A stretch of 64,000 nt of DNA from Methylobacterium radiodurans (GTDB taxonomy: Bacteria; Pseudomonadota; Alphaproteobacteria; Rhizobiales; Beijerinckiaceae), in the NCBI RefSeq assembly GCF_003173735.1, contig NZ_CP029551.1:809001-873000 (forward strand). Reading direction: 5' to 3'. Each line of letters begins with the position of its first letter. Position 1 is the first letter of the stretch. Below, one piece after another: positions 37,062-45,438 of the stretch. Position numbers and translations under genes: made by a program. Under the pieces are notes generated by a model. That model did not search any database, was not told the DNA's origin, and saw only the letters and a list, made by a program, of their open reading frames with translations.

Positions 37062-37459
37062 ATCGGACCTCCTCCGCCTCCTTCATCTGCCGGGACCAGC
37101 ATCTCTTCAGGTTCTTCGTGAGGTCGTGCATCGCTGCGACCTGTGCGGGCGTGAAGTTCGCTTGCTGCCCTTTCGACAGGATCGACAGCAGGTAAGCCGG
37201 CACCTTCGGCCCGTGATCGGCGACCATCACGCGGTAGCCGCCCGATCCGCCGAAGCGCACCTTTCGCATGCCGCCGGAGCCGCGGACCCGGTCGCCATCG
37301 CCGTTCGCCATCGCTCGGATCGGCCGCGACCTGATCGACGATCGCGGCACGCTCCGCATCGGTCACACCAAGCGTTCGGCACCGCGCGAGATAGGCCGAT
37401 GTCTCGGCGACCGTGTGCAGCCTGTCCCCCATGCGCCAAGCTAGGATGGCGATCGACAT
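36994..37459 (-). pseudogene. RelE/HigB-type toxin gene, frameshifted
   Basis: The toxin is split over two frames. The first half starts at 37459 (or 37432) and reads AETSAYLARCRTLGVTDAER then AAIVDQVAADPSDG; the second half, in another frame, reads GGMRKVRFGGSGGYRVMV and AYLLSILSKGQQANFTPAQV. At the junction lies a 13-bp near-perfect tandem duplication (37289-37314). Removing one copy restores one frame through ADPSDGDRVRGSGGMRKVRF, the expected toxin core. RelE-fold toxins cut mRNA on the ribosome; this allele should be inactive unless frameshifting occurs. The exact C-terminus is unclear because the restored frame overlaps the antitoxin start by 68 bp. Confidence 0.82.
37289..37314. repeat. 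13-bp tandem duplication in the toxin gene
   Basis: Two adjacent 13-mers, CGGTCGCCATCGC (37289-37301) and CGTTCGCCATCGC (37302-37314), identical at 12 of 13 positions. One extra copy adds 13 bp and shifts the toxin frame by one base. Confidence 0.9.
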
Positions 37460-37501
37460 GCGTCAGTGACGTAGGCGACAACGCATCCCGGAAAGCAGAA
37501 A

Positions 37502-37530
37502 CGGCGCCGGACCCCGAGGGTCCGACGCCG
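37502..37530 (-). terminator. Intrinsic terminator of rho
   Basis: Stem of 13 bp with one mismatch (37502-37514 with 37518-37530), 3-nt loop. On the rho transcript the hairpin is followed by TTTCTGCTTT, a usable U-rich tail, and it lies 28 bp after the rho stop. Confidence 0.8.
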
Positions 37531-37558
37531 CGCGAAGGCTTCAGCGATGCGACGCCGC

Positions 37559-38911
37559 TCAGGTGTTCATCGAGTCGAAGAAGTCGCCGTTGCTCTTGGT
37601 CTGGCGCAGCTTGTCGAGCAGGAACTCGATCGCGTCGGTGACGCCCATCGGGTTGAGGATGCGGCGCAGCACGTAGGTCTTCTTGAGCGCGTCCGGCGGG
37701 ACCAGCAGCTCCTCCTTGCGGGTGCCGGAGCGGGTGATGTCGATGGCCGGGAAGATGCGCTTGTCCGAGACCTTGCGGTCCAGGATGATCTCGGAGTTGC
37801 CTGTGCCCTTGAACTCCTCGAAGATCACCTCGTCCATGCGCGAGCCGGTGTCGATGAGCGCGGTGGCGATGATCGAGAGCGAGCCGCCCTCCTCGATGTT
37901 GCGGGCGGCGCCGAAGAAGCGCTTCGGGCGCTGGAGCGCGTTGGCGTCCACGCCGCCGGTGAGCACCTTGCCGGAGGACGGCACCACCGTGTTGTAGGCG
38001 CGGCCGAGGCGTGTGATCGAGTCGAGCAGGATCACCACGTCGCGGCCGTGCTCGACCAAGCGCTTGGCCTTCTCGATCACCATCTCGGCGACCTGCACAT
38101 GGCGGGTGGCCGGCTCGTCGAAGGTCGAGGCGATGACCTCGCCCTTCACCGAGCGCTGCATGTCGGTGACCTCCTCGGGACGCTCGTCGATGAGCAGCAC
38201 GATGAGGTAGCACTCGGGGTGGTTGAGGGTGATCGACTGCGCGATGTTCTGCATCAGCACGGTCTTACCCGTGCGGGGCGGCGCCACGATCAGGGCGCGC
38301 TGGCCCTTGCCGATCGGTGCGACGATGTCGATGATGCGGGGGCTGAAGTCCTTCTTGGTCGGGTTCTCCAGCTCCAGCTTGAACCGCCGCGTGGGGAAGA
38401 GCGGCGTCAGGTTGTCGAAGTGGACCTTGTGCTTGATCTTCTCAGGCGACTCGAAATTGATCGTGTTGACCTTGAGGAGCGCGAAGTAGCGCTCGCCGTC
38501 CTTCGGTCCGCGGATCGGGCCCTCGACGGTGTCGCCGGTGCGCAGGCCGAAGCGGCGGATCTGGGTGGGCGAGATGTAGATGTCGTCCGGGCCCGGCAGG
38601 TAGTTCGAGTCGGAGGAGCGCAGGAAGCCGAAGCCGTCCTGCAGCACCTCGACCGTGCCGGAGCCGATGATCTCGATCTCCTTGGCAGCGAGCTGCTTCA
38701 GGATGGCGAACATCAGCTCCTGCTTGCGCATGGTCGAGGCGTTCTCGACCTCGACCTCCTCCGCGAAGGCGATGAGGTCGGTCGGCGTCTTGGCCTTGAG
38801 GTCCTGGAGCTTGACCTCCTTGACGCCGGCGAGCACCGCCGGGACGGGCGCCTGGGCAGCCGGCTCCTCGGTCTCGGGGGCGTCGGCGAAAGCGTCGGGA
38901 TGTGCAGTCAT
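37559..38911 (-). CDS. rho: Transcription termination factor Rho
   Basis: 450 aa from the ATG at 38911 ([20 protein letters not shown]). Rho is a hexameric RNA helicase that ends transcription of untranslated RNA. A Glu/Ala-rich N-terminal extension of about 30 residues precedes the usual [20 protein letters not shown]. The RNA-binding CSD has [23 protein letters not shown]. Walker A is [15 protein letters not shown], and [12 protein letters not shown] and the Q- and R-loop regions are intact. In many relatives rho is followed by mnmE and mnmG; here both lie elsewhere, and higBA is its downstream neighbour. Confidence 0.97.
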   Translation of the reverse strand: MTAHPDAFADAPETEEPAAQAPVPAVLAGVKEVKLQDLKAKTPTDLIAFAEEVEVENASTMRKQELMFAILKQLAAKEIEIIGSGTVEVLQDGFGFLRSSDSNYLPGPDDIYISPTQIRRFGLRTGDTVEGPIRGPKDGERYFALLKVNTINFESPEKIKHKVHFDNLTPLFPTRRFKLELENPTKKDFSPRIIDIVAPIGKGQRALIVAPPRTGKTVLMQNIAQSITLNHPECYLIVLLIDERPEEVTDMQRSVKGEVIASTFDEPATRHVQVAEMVIEKAKRLVEHGRDVVILLDSITRLGRAYNTVVPSSGKVLTGGVDANALQRPKRFFGAARNIEEGGSLSIIATALIDTGSRMDEVIFEEFKGTGNSEIILDRKVSDKRIFPAIDITRSGTRKEELLVPPDALKKTYVLRRILNPMGVTDAIEFLLDKLRQTKSNGDFFDSMNT

Positions 38912-39245
38912 GGAGTGTCTTGAACCGACGTGGGACGTGAGGGGGAAGATCGGGGACGTTCGGGATGGAAGATCCGGGCGTGGCAACGCGGAGGTTGATC
39001 CGCGCGGGCCTCGGGGTGAGGCACCGGACATCGGGCTCGCGTGTCGCGAGGGGACCCGTGGCATCGGTGAAACGGAGCCGCCTGGGCTCGCGGATGCGGT
39101 GCGGCGCTCGGTCTTTTGAGGAGGGCAACTGACGCATACAGCGTTTCCGCCGTCGGCTCAAGTCCCGGACCTGCTGGCTGCGAGCATCCAGAACCCGGAA
39201 CCGCGGAGCGCGTTGAGCGAGGGTTTCCACCCTCTCGGATGTCCG
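38912..39245. other. Upstream region of rho
   Basis: 334 bp between divergent rho and a small secreted-protein gene. It should contain the rho promoter and a long leader; rho leaders are often autoregulated, but no specific structure was recognised here. No gene seen. Confidence 0.4.
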
Positions 39246-39488
39246 ATGCCGACACGCTTCGCCCACCGCGCGCTCCTGCTGGCGCCCGCTCTCCTCGTGG
39301 GCCTCGCGGTCCTGCCGGCCGGCCCGGCCGCCGCCGAGAGCCCGGCCAAGGCCTACCAGTACGGCCGGCAGCTCGGCGCCGCCTGCCGGCCGCCGCTGAA
39401 GTTCGCGGCCGGCGCCTGCGTGCGCCGCTGCCCGGCCGGCTTCGAGGACAACGGCCGGACCTGCCGCCGTCGCACCATGCGCTGGTGA
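39246..39488 (+). CDS. Small secreted Cys-rich protein (hypothetical)
   Basis: 80 aa from the ATG at 39246; a TTG 11 codons earlier is less likely because it would precede the signal peptide. The N-terminus (MPTRFAHRALLLAPALLVGL, ending PAAAES) is a Sec signal peptide. The mature part (about 45 residues) has four Cys in CRPPLKFAAGACVRRCPAGF and NGRTCRRR, a spacing that suggests two disulfides, and is strongly basic. No function is known. It ends 4 bp before the stop of the convergent smr gene. Confidence 0.6.
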   Translation: MPTRFAHRALLLAPALLVGLAVLPAGPAAAESPAKAYQYGRQLGAACRPPLKFAAGACVRRCPAGFEDNGRTCRRRTMRW

Positions 39489-39492
39489 GCGC

Positions 39493-40239
39493 TCAGCGAC
39501 GCCGGAGCCGGACATAGAGGGCGCCCCCGCCGCCGTGGTGGCGGGCCGCCTCCTCGAAGCCCAGCACGAGGCCGCGCAGGTCCGGCCCGCGCAACCAGTG
39601 CGGCACGCTGCGGCGCAGGACGCCGCGCTCGGAGAACGGATCGGCGAAACCCTCTCCGCCCTTGCCCGTCACCACGAGGACGTGGGCGTGGCCGGCGGCG
39701 CGGGCGCGCATCAGGAAGCCGGTAAGCGCCGCGTGCGCCTCGCTCTGGATCATGCCGTGCAGGTCGATGCGCGCCTCCACCGCGAGGGTGCCGCGCCGCA
39801 GGGCGAGGCGTGCCTGCCGGTCCAGTCCGGCCGGCGGGCGCGGCGCCTGCGGTGGCGCCTGGTAGGGGGCGGCGCTCGGGGGCCGCGGCGCGGGCTTCGC
39901 CGGTGACGCGCCGGGCGCGGGATCGCGTGGGACCGTCGGAGCCTTGGAGACCTTGACGGTCGCGGCGCGCGCGGGGCGTTTTGCGGGCGCGGTCGCCGCC
40001 AACTCCTCCGCGAATTCCCGGGCCAGGGCACCCGCGGTGGGAGGGACCGGCATGCGGACGGAACTCTTCGCCGCACTCTTCGCGGCCGTGCCGACGGAGG
40101 GCTTGGCCGGCTCCATCTTCGCAGCCGGCTCCGCCTTCGGCCGGCCGCGGCCGCGCAGCGGCGTGATCAGCTTGGCGATCTCGGCCCAGAGGCGGGCTTC
40201 CTCGCCGGTGAGCGTCGGGGAGCGGCGCGGGCGGCGCAT
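39493..40239 (-). CDS. Smr-domain protein
   Basis: 248 aa. A long Pro/Ala/Lys-rich N-terminal region (about 1-150), probably disordered, precedes a C-terminal Smr domain (about 155-245). Smr hallmarks are EARIDLHGMIQSEAHAALTG and HVLVVTGKGGEGF, and the end QSPHWL-like segment is RSVPHWLRGPDLRG. Smr domains are nucleases or nucleic-acid binders; in other bacteria SmrB cuts mRNA at stalled ribosomes. It follows mltA by 9 bp, so timA-mltA-smr form one operon. Confidence 0.9.
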   Translation of the reverse strand: MRRPRRSPTLTGEEARLWAEIAKLITPLRGRGRPKAEPAAKMEPAKPSVGTAAKSAAKSSVRMPVPPTAGALAREFAEELAATAPAKRPARAATVKVSKAPTVPRDPAPGASPAKPAPRPPSAAPYQAPPQAPRPPAGLDRQARLALRRGTLAVEARIDLHGMIQSEAHAALTGFLMRARAAGHAHVLVVTGKGGEGFADPFSERGVLRRSVPHWLRGPDLRGLVLGFEEAARHHGGGGALYVRLRRR

Positions 40240-40248
40240 GGCGGCTCC

Positions 40249-41463
40249 TCAGCGCTCTGGCTCGGTGGCCGGCGGGGCGGCCTTGGGCAGCAGCACTACG
40301 AAGCCGACGGCGTCGCGCAGGTTGCCGGCGGCGATCCCGGCCTCCGCGCCGGTGCCGAGATAGAGGTCGCCCCGGGCCGGACCGACGATGGCCGAGCCCG
40401 TATCGGCCGCGACCACCAGCCGGCCGGTCTCCGAGGTCGCCGCGCCCGGCAGGCGCCCCTCCAGCCAGAACGGCAGGCCGTAGCGCCAGAGATTGGCATC
40501 GACCGCGATGCTGCGGCCGGGGCTGAGCGGCGCGCCGGCCGCCCCTTGCGGCCCGAGCGCCGGATCGGCCACGGGGGCGAGGCGGAAGAAGATGTAGGAG
40601 GCGTTGGCGCGGATCAGCCGGCGGGCGATCTCTGGGTTCTGCCGCATCCAGGCCGTCCAGCGGGCGAGCGTCAGCCCCTCCAGCGGCAGGTGGCCCTCCT
40701 GCACGATCAGCTTGGCCACCGCCGTGTAGGGCCGGCCGTTGCGCCCGTCGTAGAGCACGCGCACGCCGCTGCCGTCCGGCAGCCGCACCCGCCCCGAGCC
40801 CTGGACCTGCAGCACCAGAAGATCGACGGTATCCCGCAGCCAGAGCAGCGGGCGGGCGCGCTCGCCCAAGGCACCATCCTCGATCGCGGCGCGGTCCGGA
40901 TAGGGCTCCAACCTTTCGCCGACCGCGCGGCCCGCCCGCAAGCCGGGATCGAGCCCGGGCCGCACCTCGCCGGGTGCGAGGCTGACGAGATCGTCTGGCC
41001 GGGCAAGGACGGGCGCGTCGTAGCCCGGCGCGCGGGTGAGCGAGCCCGCGAGTTCCGGCTCGAAATAGCCGGTGAGGAAGCCGGCGCGACGCTCCGGCTC
41101 GCCGCCCTCGGCCGGGCGCACCACCCGGTAGGCGTCGAAGCGCTCGGCGAAGAAGGCGCCGGCCCGCTCAGGCGGCGCGTCGGCCGCCAGCGCGCAGGCG
41201 GCGGCGAGGTCCGGCGCCGAGCCCGTGGCGGTTGGGGGAACGGGCGCGGCGGGGGCGGGCGCCGCGCAGACCCGCCGGAAGGCGTCGAGGGCGGCGGCCG
41301 GGTCGGGTCCGGGAAAGCCCGGTAGCGACGTGGTCGCGACCGGCTCCAGCACGGCGCCGCCGACGCGAAGCGGCCCGGCCGCTTGGGCGGCCGGGCCGGC
41401 GAGGAGCGTTCCGGTCAGGAGGGCGGCGCTGAGAAGGCGCCCTCCGCGTCTTGGGCGTGGCAT
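40249..41463 (-). CDS. mltA: Membrane-bound lytic transglycosylase A
   Basis: 404 aa from the ATG at 41463 (MPRPRRGGRLLSAALLTGTL); the 32 codons upstream look non-coding and overlap timA. MltA cleaves peptidoglycan glycan strands with formation of anhydro-muropeptides. A signal peptide ends near PAAQA. The MltA domain has FLTGYFEPELAGSLTRAPGY, LQVQGSGRVRLPDG and GRPYTAVAKLIV; the 3D domain near the C-terminus contains LVVAADTGSAIVGPARGDLYLG with the two catalytic-type Asp residues. No lipobox Cys was seen, so anchoring by a lipid is doubtful despite the name. Confidence 0.92.
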   Translation of the reverse strand: MPRPRRGGRLLSAALLTGTLLAGPAAQAAGPLRVGGAVLEPVATTSLPGFPGPDPAAALDAFRRVCAAPAPAAPVPPTATGSAPDLAAACALAADAPPERAGAFFAERFDAYRVVRPAEGGEPERRAGFLTGYFEPELAGSLTRAPGYDAPVLARPDDLVSLAPGEVRPGLDPGLRAGRAVGERLEPYPDRAAIEDGALGERARPLLWLRDTVDLLVLQVQGSGRVRLPDGSGVRVLYDGRNGRPYTAVAKLIVQEGHLPLEGLTLARWTAWMRQNPEIARRLIRANASYIFFRLAPVADPALGPQGAAGAPLSPGRSIAVDANLWRYGLPFWLEGRLPGAATSETGRLVVAADTGSAIVGPARGDLYLGTGAEAGIAAGNLRDAVGFVVLLPKAAPPATEPER

Positions 41464-41482
41464 CACCGCGTCACACGGGGGA

Positions 41483-42196
41483 TCAGGCGCCCGCCTCGGT
41501 CGCGACGAGCTGCCAGTTCGGGTCGCGGGAGCCGAGCGTCCGGGCGAAGGTCCAGACATCCGGCACCTCGACCACGGTCTCGGCGCTGCCGTCGATGACC
41601 GCGCCGTTGGCGTCGCGGGTGGCGGTGATCAGGTTCGAGAGGAAGCGCACGGTGATCTGCGCGACGCGGTTGCGCACCTCGACCGCGACGATCTCGGCCT
41701 TGTCGATCGACACGAAGGTGGTCTCCAGCGTCTGCCGATTGCGCTCGCGCTCGGCGATGGCGCCCTCGAAGGCCTCTCCGACCTCCTTGGAGAGCAGGCT
41801 GCGCAGGGTCTTCCGGTCGCCCTTGGCGAAGGCGATCATGATCGCCTCGTAGGCGCTCTTGGCGCCCTCCAGGAAGGCGCGCGGGTCGAAGCTCGGCTCC
41901 GCCTGAACGGCCGCCTCCAGCCCGCGGGCGACTGCGGAGCCGGGCTCGGCGATGCCGCGCCAATCGCGGGCGGGCGGCGCCTGCGTCCGCTCGGGCGAGG
42001 CGCGGTCGGCACCGGGCAGGCGGACCACGTTGTCGCCCTCGCTGCGGGCCTGCGGCTCCGCGCGGCCCCGTTCCACCGGTTTGAACGGCGAGCGCTCGGT
42101 CCCCGTCTTCTGGCCGAGCACCGAGCGCAGGCGCCAGATCACGAAGACCGCAAGCGCCAGGAAGATGATGGTCGTGAGGTCGAAGGTATCCTGCAT
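41483..42196 (-). CDS. Tim44-like protein TimA
   Basis: 237 aa from the ATG at 42196 (MQDTFDLTTIIFLALAVFVI). One N-terminal membrane helix (about 7-24), a charged linker rich in Glu/Arg/Pro, and a C-terminal Tim44/TIM44-like domain (about 100-235: FLEGAKSAYEAIMIAFAKGD and DVWTFARTLGSRDPNWQLVATEAG). These proteins are related to the mitochondrial Tim44 C-terminal domain and occur next to secB in alphaproteobacteria, suggesting a role at the membrane in protein export. It is first in timA-mltA-smr and divergent from secB. Confidence 0.92.
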   Translation of the reverse strand: MQDTFDLTTIIFLALAVFVIWRLRSVLGQKTGTERSPFKPVERGRAEPQARSEGDNVVRLPGADRASPERTQAPPARDWRGIAEPGSAVARGLEAAVQAEPSFDPRAFLEGAKSAYEAIMIAFAKGDRKTLRSLLSKEVGEAFEGAIAERERNRQTLETTFVSIDKAEIVAVEVRNRVAQITVRFLSNLITATRDANGAVIDGSAETVVEVPDVWTFARTLGSRDPNWQLVATEAGA

Positions 42197-42686
42197 CACC
42201 GATCCGAGTGCCGGCCATTGCGGGCCGGCGTCCAGAGAATTCCGCGCGGGGATCCGTGAGAACCTAGCCCGCGGCGCCCCGTGAGAGTCCCCCGCGGAAC
42301 GCCGCACCGTGGACCGGGCAGACGTCGCACGACACTGCTCTTACCCGACCGCCGCGCGAGGTGCGAGCCGGATTCGCCGGACGCGAGGCCCTGACGATCT
42401 CCGCCATATGGGACGAAGGCCCGGCCGGTTCCAGCCGCCCCGGCCCGCTTCCGTGCGTCGCGTCACCTCGGTCGCCCGCGGCCTGTCGTCCGAAGGGATG
42501 ACTTGTGAGGGACGACTTGTGACGACGGCGACCCGGCGCCGGCCTGCTCGCTTGTTCCAGTGGAACGGGCATGTTAGCGGCCAGCCCGCCCGAAGCGCGG
42601 GCCGCGCGGCCCCGAATACCCGGCGCGCTTCGCACGACGGTGTCCGGCCCCGGCGCCGGCGCGACACTTTGAGGAGGATAACCGCC
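42197..42686. other. Divergent promoter region of timA and secB
   Basis: 490 bp with no convincing gene; the secB frame is open through much of it but lacks gene-like content. It should contain both promoters. A tandem pair of 14-bp repeats is at 42495-42522, about 165 bp upstream of the secB start. Confidence 0.45.
42495..42522. repeat. Tandem 14-bp repeat upstream of secB
   Basis: GGGATGACTTGTGA directly followed by GGGACGACTTGTGA, one mismatch. Two in-phase copies (14 bp apart) in a promoter region could be regulator half-sites or a simple duplication. Confidence 0.75.
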
Positions 42687-43190
42687 ATGGCCGACTCTCC
42701 GGCTCCGAACGGCAACGGCGGCGCGCCGCAGGGCGAGGCTCCGCCCACCATCAACGCGCTGGCGCAGTACGCCAAGGACCTGTCGTTCGAGAACCCGAAC
42801 GCGCCGCGCTCGCTCCAGCCCCAGGAGGGCCAGGGCCCGCAGATCAACATCCAGGTCAACGTCAACGCGCAGCAGCTCTCGGAGACCGACTTCGAAGTGG
42901 TGCTGGCGCTGGAGGGCGATGCCAAGGTCAACAACGAGGTGCTGTTCGCCTTCGACCTGAAATATGCCGGCATCTTCCGCATGCTCAACATCCCGGACGA
43001 CCAGATGCACCCGGCAGTGATGATCGAGTGCCCGCGCCTGCTCTTCCCCTTCGCGCGCCAGATCGTCGCCGAGGCGGTGCGCAACGGCGGCTTCCCGCCC
43101 CTCTACATCGACCCGATTGATTTCGTCGGTCTCTACCGCCAGCGCGCCTTCGAGGCCCAGCAGCAGGCCGGCGGCCCGCTCGCCTCCTGA
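42687..43190 (+). CDS. secB: Protein-export chaperone SecB
   Basis: 167 aa from the ATG at 42687, preceded by GAGGAGG. SecB is a homotetrameric chaperone that keeps preproteins unfolded and hands them to SecA. Hallmarks: [48 protein letters not shown] and [32 protein letters not shown]. The first 25 residues are a flexible Gly/Pro/Ala-rich leader. A strong terminator follows. Its usual neighbour dnaQ is 8 kb away. Confidence 0.97.
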   Translation: MADSPAPNGNGGAPQGEAPPTINALAQYAKDLSFENPNAPRSLQPQEGQGPQINIQVNVNAQQLSETDFEVVLALEGDAKVNNEVLFAFDLKYAGIFRMLNIPDDQMHPAVMIECPRLLFPFARQIVAEAVRNGGFPPLYIDPIDFVGLYRQRAFEAQQQAGGPLAS

Positions 43191-43220
43191 TCCGCCGCGC
43201 GACGGTCCGACGAGCCTCAC

Positions 43221-43251
43221 AACCCCGGCCCCACCCGCGGCCGGGGTTTTT
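43221..43251 (+). terminator. Intrinsic terminator of secB
   Basis: 10-bp stem AACCCCGGCC (43221-43230) with GGCCGGGGTT (43239-43248), 8-nt loop, and a run of five T at 43247-43251. The best rho-independent terminator in the window, 30 bp after the secB stop. Confidence 0.92.
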
Positions 43252-43444
43252 CGTGCGCCGATCCAAGTTGCCGATGAAAGGACCGTTCGATGGGTCCGTT
43301 TCGGCCCCTCCGGCGTTCCTCCCAGCGCCGCCACGCTTCGGCGTGGCCCCTTCGCCGCACTTGGCCGCACCCCGCCGCGGCCGGGCTTGACCGTGCGGCA
43401 GCGCGGCACAGGTCCCGCCCCTGACGCCGGAACCCCAGGATCGC

Positions 43445-44674
43445 ATGCTCGCCACCCATCACCTCGCCCTGATCAACGTCTTCACCGGCGATATCCAGGG
43501 CGGGCTCGGGCCATTTCTCGGGACATGGCTCGCGGAGGCGGCGCAGTGGAGCCCGGCGCGGGTCGGCTTCGTCACGACGCTCGTGGGTGTCGGCGCGCTG
43601 CTGCTCAGCGGGCCCTTCGGGGCCCTGGTCGACCGGCTCGGGCGCCCGCGCCTCCTGATCGGCATCGCCTGCGCGGCGATCCTCGGCGGGACTTTGCTGC
43701 TGCTCCCGGCCCGCAGCGTGCCGGGAGTGTTCGCGGCGCAGATGCTGGCGGCGGCCGGCGGGACCCTGCTGCTGCCCGCCGTGACCGCGCTGACGCTCGG
43801 AATCGTCGGCAAGGAGCGCTTCCCGAAGCAGCAGGGCCGCAACCAGGCCTTCAACCATCTCGGCATCCTGCTGGCGGCCGGGCTGATCAGCCTGGGCACG
43901 GGCTGGTTCGGGCCGGCGGTCGCCTTCTGGGTGCTCGGCGGCATGGCGGTGCTGGCGATCGTCGCCACCGCGACCACGCCCGGCCACTGCTACAACGAGC
44001 GCCGGGCGGTCGGCTGGAAGGAGGATGCGGACGACAAGCCGCAGCGGGCCGGCCTGATGAGCGTGTTCGGCAACCGCAAGCTCCTGGTGCTGGCGGTGGC
44101 GCTGGCCCTGTTCAACCTCGGCAACGGCGGCATGCTATCGCTGCTCGGCCAGAAGCTGGTGGCGACCGCCGCCGACGCGACCAGCTGGACCGCGCGCTAC
44201 GTGATGGTGGCGCAGCTCGTGATGGTGCCGGTGGCCCTCTTCGCCGGCTCGCTCGCCGACCGCAGCGGGCGCCGCAAGCTCCTGATGCTCGCCATCGCCG
44301 TGCTGCCGGTGCGCGCGGCGCTCTCCGCCTTCATCGACGACCCGTACTGGCTGATCCTCGCCGAGATCCTCGACGGCGTCGGCTCCGGCATCGTCGGAGT
44401 GGCGGTGCCGGTCGTGGTCGCCGACCTGACCTGGGGCTCGGGCCGCACCCAGACTGCGCTCGGCGCCCTCAACGCGGTGCAGGGCATCGGCGGTGCCCTC
44501 TCGGCGTGGTACGGAGGGCTCGCCCAACAGCTCCTGGGCTGGACCGGGTCGTTCCTGGCGCTTGGAGCGCCCGCCCTCGCGGCGCTGGCGCTGGTCGTCT
44601 GGCTCGACGCCACGCCCGAGCCAGGCCGGCGATCCCGGCGGCGTCAGGCCCGATCCGCGCCTCACCCGGCCTGA
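43445..44674 (+). CDS. MFS transporter
   Basis: 409 aa, about eleven to twelve predicted membrane helices. The major-facilitator signature between helices 2 and 3 is GALVDRLGRPRLLIG; the equivalent in the second half is GSLADRSGRRKLLML. The central cytoplasmic loop is charged (NERRAVGWKEDADDKPQRAG). A C-terminal Arg/Pro tail ends the protein. The substrate cannot be inferred; the general form is drug/sugar-exporter-like. It stands alone after the secB terminator, and the start ATG directly follows a GC-rich gap without a clear ribosome binding site. Confidence 0.9.
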   Translation: MLATHHLALINVFTGDIQGGLGPFLGTWLAEAAQWSPARVGFVTTLVGVGALLLSGPFGALVDRLGRPRLLIGIACAAILGGTLLLLPARSVPGVFAAQMLAAAGGTLLLPAVTALTLGIVGKERFPKQQGRNQAFNHLGILLAAGLISLGTGWFGPAVAFWVLGGMAVLAIVATATTPGHCYNERRAVGWKEDADDKPQRAGLMSVFGNRKLLVLAVALALFNLGNGGMLSLLGQKLVATAADATSWTARYVMVAQLVMVPVALFAGSLADRSGRRKLLMLAIAVLPVRAALSAFIDDPYWLILAEILDGVGSGIVGVAVPVVVADLTWGSGRTQTALGALNAVQGIGGALSAWYGGLAQQLLGWTGSFLALGAPALAALALVVWLDATPEPGRRSRRRQARSAPHPA

Positions 44675-44856
44675 GCCGGCTTGACCCGGCCTCACGAAAT
44701 GTCGAGACCCGGAACCCTAGCAGTCCGGGCCTGTTGCGCCCGAGATGCCCGCTTCGGGCCGCTCCGATCGGACGCGGCCCGAGGCACCTGTCTTGCCGCG
44801 CTCCCGCGCCGAACCGGCATCCGCGGCGACGGAGAGCGCTCCAGCCCGAGGCCCAG

Positions 44857-45360
44857 ATGCTCGAGAATGCCACCGGCCGCACGCTGATCACCGAGGAGCC
44901 GCGCGAGACGCCCTGGCTCAGCGTCGTCTTCGGCTACGGGCCGATGCTGCCCTTCGTGGCCGGCGCGGCCGGCGCGTGGTGGCAGCGGGGCGCGCTCGAT
45001 TTCCTGATCACGCTGGTCACCATCCTGTACGGCGCCGCGATCCTGCTGTTCCTCTCGGGCGTCCGCCGCGGCGTGAGCTTCCGGACCGAGGGCGGCCCGA
45101 CCGTGGCGCAGATCGCCACGATGCTCGGCCTGTTCTGCTTAGGGTTCGGCGCCCTCCTGACGGGGGTGATCCAGGGCAAGCAGGACATCGCCCTCGACAT
45201 GCTCATCGCGGGTTTCGTGGCGATCGCGATCCTCGACCCGATCGCGGCGCGCCGGGGCGAGGCGCCGCTCTTCTTCGCGCGGCTGCGCCCGCTGCAGATA
45301 CCGATCGCGATCCTCAGCCTCGTCGCGCTGCTCGTGCTGAAGCTGATGTCGCCCTACTGA
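44857..45360 (+). CDS. DUF3429-like membrane protein
   Basis: 167 aa from the ATG at 44857 (MLENATGRTLITEEPRETPW). Five predicted helices (about 30-42, 48-66, 80-102, 107-125, 145-163). The segment LYGAAILLFLSGVRRGVSFR matches the YGAVILSFLGGIRWG motif of DUF3429; the substitution of W by R is a difference. DUF3429 has no assigned function. It is separated from the MFS gene by 182 bp. The parS palindrome begins 19 bp after its stop. Confidence 0.72.
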   Translation: MLENATGRTLITEEPRETPWLSVVFGYGPMLPFVAGAAGAWWQRGALDFLITLVTILYGAAILLFLSGVRRGVSFRTEGGPTVAQIATMLGLFCLGFGALLTGVIQGKQDIALDMLIAGFVAIAILDPIAARRGEAPLFFARLRPLQIPIAILSLVALLVLKLMSPY

Positions 45361-45378
45361 CCGGGTGGCGACCGAAAG

Positions 45379-45404
45379 CCGTTCGTTTCACGTGAAACGA
45401 ACGG
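45379..45404. other. parS: parS centromere site in a 26-bp perfect palindrome
   Basis: The core GTTTCACGTGAAAC (45385-45398) is flanked by CCGTTC and GAACGG, so the whole 26 bp is a perfect inverted repeat. It lies between convergent genes (DUF3429-like and mnmE) and may also form a hairpin in both transcripts. About 33 kb from the origin candidate. Confidence 0.92.
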
Positions 45405-45438
45405 TTCACCATACCGGCCCGGCCTCGCGCCTCGCTTG

